From assembly GCF_041435355.1 (NCBI RefSeq), contig NZ_CP108443.1, forward strand, positions 310,001 to 374,000: a stretch of DNA of 64,000 bases, read 5' to 3'. Positions 62,346 through 64,000 of the stretch are shown one piece after another. The translations under genes were made by a program, and so were the position numbers. Source of the DNA: Streptomyces sp. NBC_01276. GTDB lineage: Bacteria; Actinomycetota; Actinomycetes; Streptomycetales; Streptomycetaceae. Below the pieces are notes generated by a model, which saw only the letters and a program-made list of their open reading frames with translations, did not search any database and was not told the DNA's origin. Position 1 is the first letter of the stretch, and each line of letters begins with the position of its first letter.

Positions 62346-62540
62346 GTGACCGAGACGACCGACCACACCCACGCCCCGTCCCCACTGGTGGTGCGTCTCG
62401 TGGACGCGGCGGGTGACTTAGTCAGCGAGTTGCGGGTTCTGGCACAGATCTTGGGGAGTCGTCGCGGAGGGTTACGGTGCCGTTCGATTGCGAGGGCCGC
62501 CGTGAAACCCGGCTGCCTGAGTCGAACGCTCGCCGCGTAG
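62346..62540 (+). CDS. Short frame divergent from the XRE remnant
   Basis: Sixty-four codons from GTG 62346 (TETTDHTHAPSPLVVRLVDA, AGDLVSELRVLAQILG), with GAAGGGG about 7 nt upstream. The first 40 residues look protein-like; the arginine-rich rest may be decay. Such small frames often sit divergent from XRE genes. Doubtful. Confidence 0.35.
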   Translation: MTETTDHTHAPSPLVVRLVDAAGDLVSELRVLAQILGSRRGGLRCRSIARAAVKPGCLSRTLAA

Positions 62541-63128
62541 CCTCCGTGCATGAGCGTTGATCCGTTGATCTCTTGATCTTCTTGATGCGTCCGGGTGCTC
62601 CGACCACGGCCCAGCCGACGGCCGGGCTGCTGAGAAACACATCGAGGGCGGGATCCACTGCACGAACCGCGCCCGCTGCATGCACGTCCCGGCCCGCACC
62701 TGACCCAACCTCGCCAACACGGCGAGGCCCGCCCCCCTCCGCACCCCGGTGCCGGGGGCCCTTGCCACCTCATGCCCCGGCCTCGACGGCCGGGGCCCGA
62801 CCCGGGCCCGCGGACGGGCCACGATAGCCCTCGCAAGAGGTCGTGGACAGTGCGCTGCTGATGTCGGAGCACGGGCCCCGGGGCTCCGGTGACCCGGTGC
62901 GACTACGAACCCGCCGAAGGGGACGGCGGGGACGGAGGGCGAGGGGACGGTGGGCACGTCGGCCGGTTCGTGTGGCGGGGTGGCGTCTCGTAGCCTCAGG
63001 CGAGCGGATCTGCAAACAGCGGTGGAACACCGCGTGGATGGCACCGGCCATGCGGCACCTGCCCGCCCTCGAAGCCGACCTCCCCCCGGACCGGATCACC
63101 CGGGAGGAGTGAGAACGAGAAAGACGCG
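62541..63128. other. Decayed intergenic region
   Basis: About 590 bases. The end of a plus frame, ERICKQRWNTAWMAPAMRHL then PALEADLPPDRITREE and a stop at 63112, looks like the tail of a lost gene. Nothing else is supported. Confidence 0.3.
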
Positions 63129-64000
63129 TCAGTCCTTCAGCAGCTTGTCGCGCACGGGGATCCAGTCCAGAGCTGAGCGGATGCCTTCCTCGATGGACAG
63201 CTTCGGCGTCCACCCCAGCAGCTCGGCAGCCCGGTCGCTCTTGGTGTAGCCACCGGCCACGTCACCCGGGCGCGGGTCGGCGTCGATGGTGGTCAGGGGT
63301 GTGCTGACAACGCGGTTGAAGGCGTCGCACAGCTCCCGGACCGTGGTGCCGGAGCCCGTGCCGAGGTTGATCGCGATCGAGCGCTTCGACTCTGTGAGGA
63401 TGGAGTCGAAGCGCTGGATCGCTGCGATGTGCGCTGCGGCGAGGTCCCAGACGTGCACGTAGTCCCGGATGCCGCTGCCGTCGCGCGTCGGGTAGTTCGT
63501 TCCCGTGATGGGGAACGGGCGGCCTTCCTGGTGTGCCTGGATGAGCACCCCCAGTGCGTGGCTTGGCCGCCTGAGCTGAAGGCCGGTGCGCAGCTGGGGG
63601 TCGGCCCCGACCGGGTTGAAGTATCGCAGCGACAGCACCCGCGGCCCGGCCACGGAGATGTCGGCGAACATGGCTTCGCAGTGCGCCTTGGTCCGTGCGT
63701 AGGGGCTCTGCGGCGCCAGCGGCGAGTCCTCGTTGACCGGTGAGCCGTCCTCGGCCTGGTAGATGGAAGCCGAGGAGCTGAAGACGATCCGGTCGCACCG
63801 GTTGCGGTGGAGGTGGCCGACGAAGGCGAGGCTCTTGCTGACGTTCGCCTCGTAGTAGCCGATCGGGTCCGCTACGGACTCCGGTACGACGATCAGCGCG
63901 GCGCAGTGCACCACGGCGCAGATGTCAGGGTGCTCCGAGAAGATCCGGTCGATCAGTGCACCGTCCGCGATGTCGCCCTCATAGAAGGTGCGGCCCTCGG
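63129..64000 (-). CDS. galE: UDP-glucose 4-epimerase, 5' end beyond the right edge
   Basis: About 290 C-terminal residues of GalE. NAD-binding VVHCAALIVVPESVADPIGY, catalytic Ser region RIVFSSSASIYQAEDGSPVN, Tyr-x3-Lys in QSPYARTKAHCEAMF, substrate loop LSLRYFNPVGADPQLRTG and RDYVHVWDLAAAHIAAIQRF. The frame is open at base 64000; about 40 N-terminal residues with the Rossmann GxxGxxG are missing from the window. It interconverts UDP-glucose and UDP-galactose. Partner in sugar-nucleotide supply to the UDP-sugar dehydrogenase gene. Confidence 0.93.
   Translation of the reverse strand, partial: EGRTFYEGDIADGALIDRIFSEHPDICAVVHCAALIVVPESVADPIGYYEANVSKSLAFVGHLHRNRCDRIVFSSSASIYQAEDGSPVNEDSPLAPQSPYARTKAHCEAMFADISVAGPRVLSLRYFNPVGADPQLRTGLQLRRPSHALGVLIQAHQEGRPFPITGTNYPTRDGSGIRDYVHVWDLAAAHIAAIQRFDSILTESKRSIAINLGTGSGTTVRELCDAFNRVVSTPLTTIDADPRPGDVAGGYTKSDRAAELLGWTPKLSIEEGIRSALDWIPVRDKLLKD

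Overview
High-GC (about 70%) actinobacterial DNA, almost certainly a Streptomyces chromosome. The evidence is strong third-position GC in every real gene, SpoIIE-type phosphatases with STAS proteins, a RheA/Hsp18 heat-shock pair, DUF2267 and DUF4232 proteins, a CGNR regulator and an actinobacterial initiator tRNA. The density of broken genes and insertion-sequence scraps suggests an accessory or chromosome-arm region, not the core. No PKS/NRPS cluster, prophage, CRISPR array or replication origin was seen.

Layout. 1-2.3 kb: FtsX/LolD-type ABC exporter (partial at the left edge) and an IS5-type transposase remnant. 2.9-14.2 kb: signalling block with two MarR regulators, a SpoIIE-like phosphatase, a three-gene overlapping operon (receiver-phosphatase, CHASE3-like histidine kinase, lone receiver), a STAS antagonist, a half-length ATPase, a membrane Mrr-like nuclease overlapping a phospholipase D, and a RibD-type reductase. 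14.9-15.7 kb: deaminase-ASCH fusion. 16.5-20.1 kb: heat-shock island (MerR-like gene, two DUF2267 proteins, hsp18, divergent rheA with two exact RheA operators), preceded by an unusual ACTGC-repeat tract. 20.4-25.9 kb: serine hydrolase, PAP2 phosphatase running into a convergent LuxR-type response regulator, its kinase, and a STAS protein with an Asp at the usual phosphoserine position. 26.2 kb: initiator tRNA with a 19-bp hairpin.

26.3-49.7 kb alternates intact secreted or regulatory genes (ricin-B lectin, GH9 glucanase, OmpR/HK pair, YihY protein, potassium channel, stand-alone AICAR transformylase, PI-PLC, trypsin-like protease, SRPBCC/TetR pair) with decayed genes (arr, HAD, NHL, C39, membrane proteins). 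50-51.6 kb: TPR protein with ten 42-residue repeats. 52.3-53.7 kb: enoyl-CoA hydratase and divergent HxlR regulator. 54-55.6 kb: pseudogenes and a mosaic of three transposase fragments. 55.7-57.9 kb: ECF sigma factor and coupled membrane protein facing a divergent lipoprotein, flanked by a 494-bp inverted repeat. 58-64 kb: UDP-sugar dehydrogenase and galE (partial at the right edge) separated by murB, Sir2-like, aminotransferase, Ku and XRE/TPR remnants and one intact lipoprotein.

The main themes are partner-switching and two-component signalling, thermal stress control, and cell-envelope or secreted functions in a region under strong gene decay. The most unusual architecture is the sigma-factor module bracketed by long inverted repeats: inversion would leave both flanking reading frames intact. 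Frameshift calls rest on reading-frame homology only, so sequencing error cannot be excluded for any single one.
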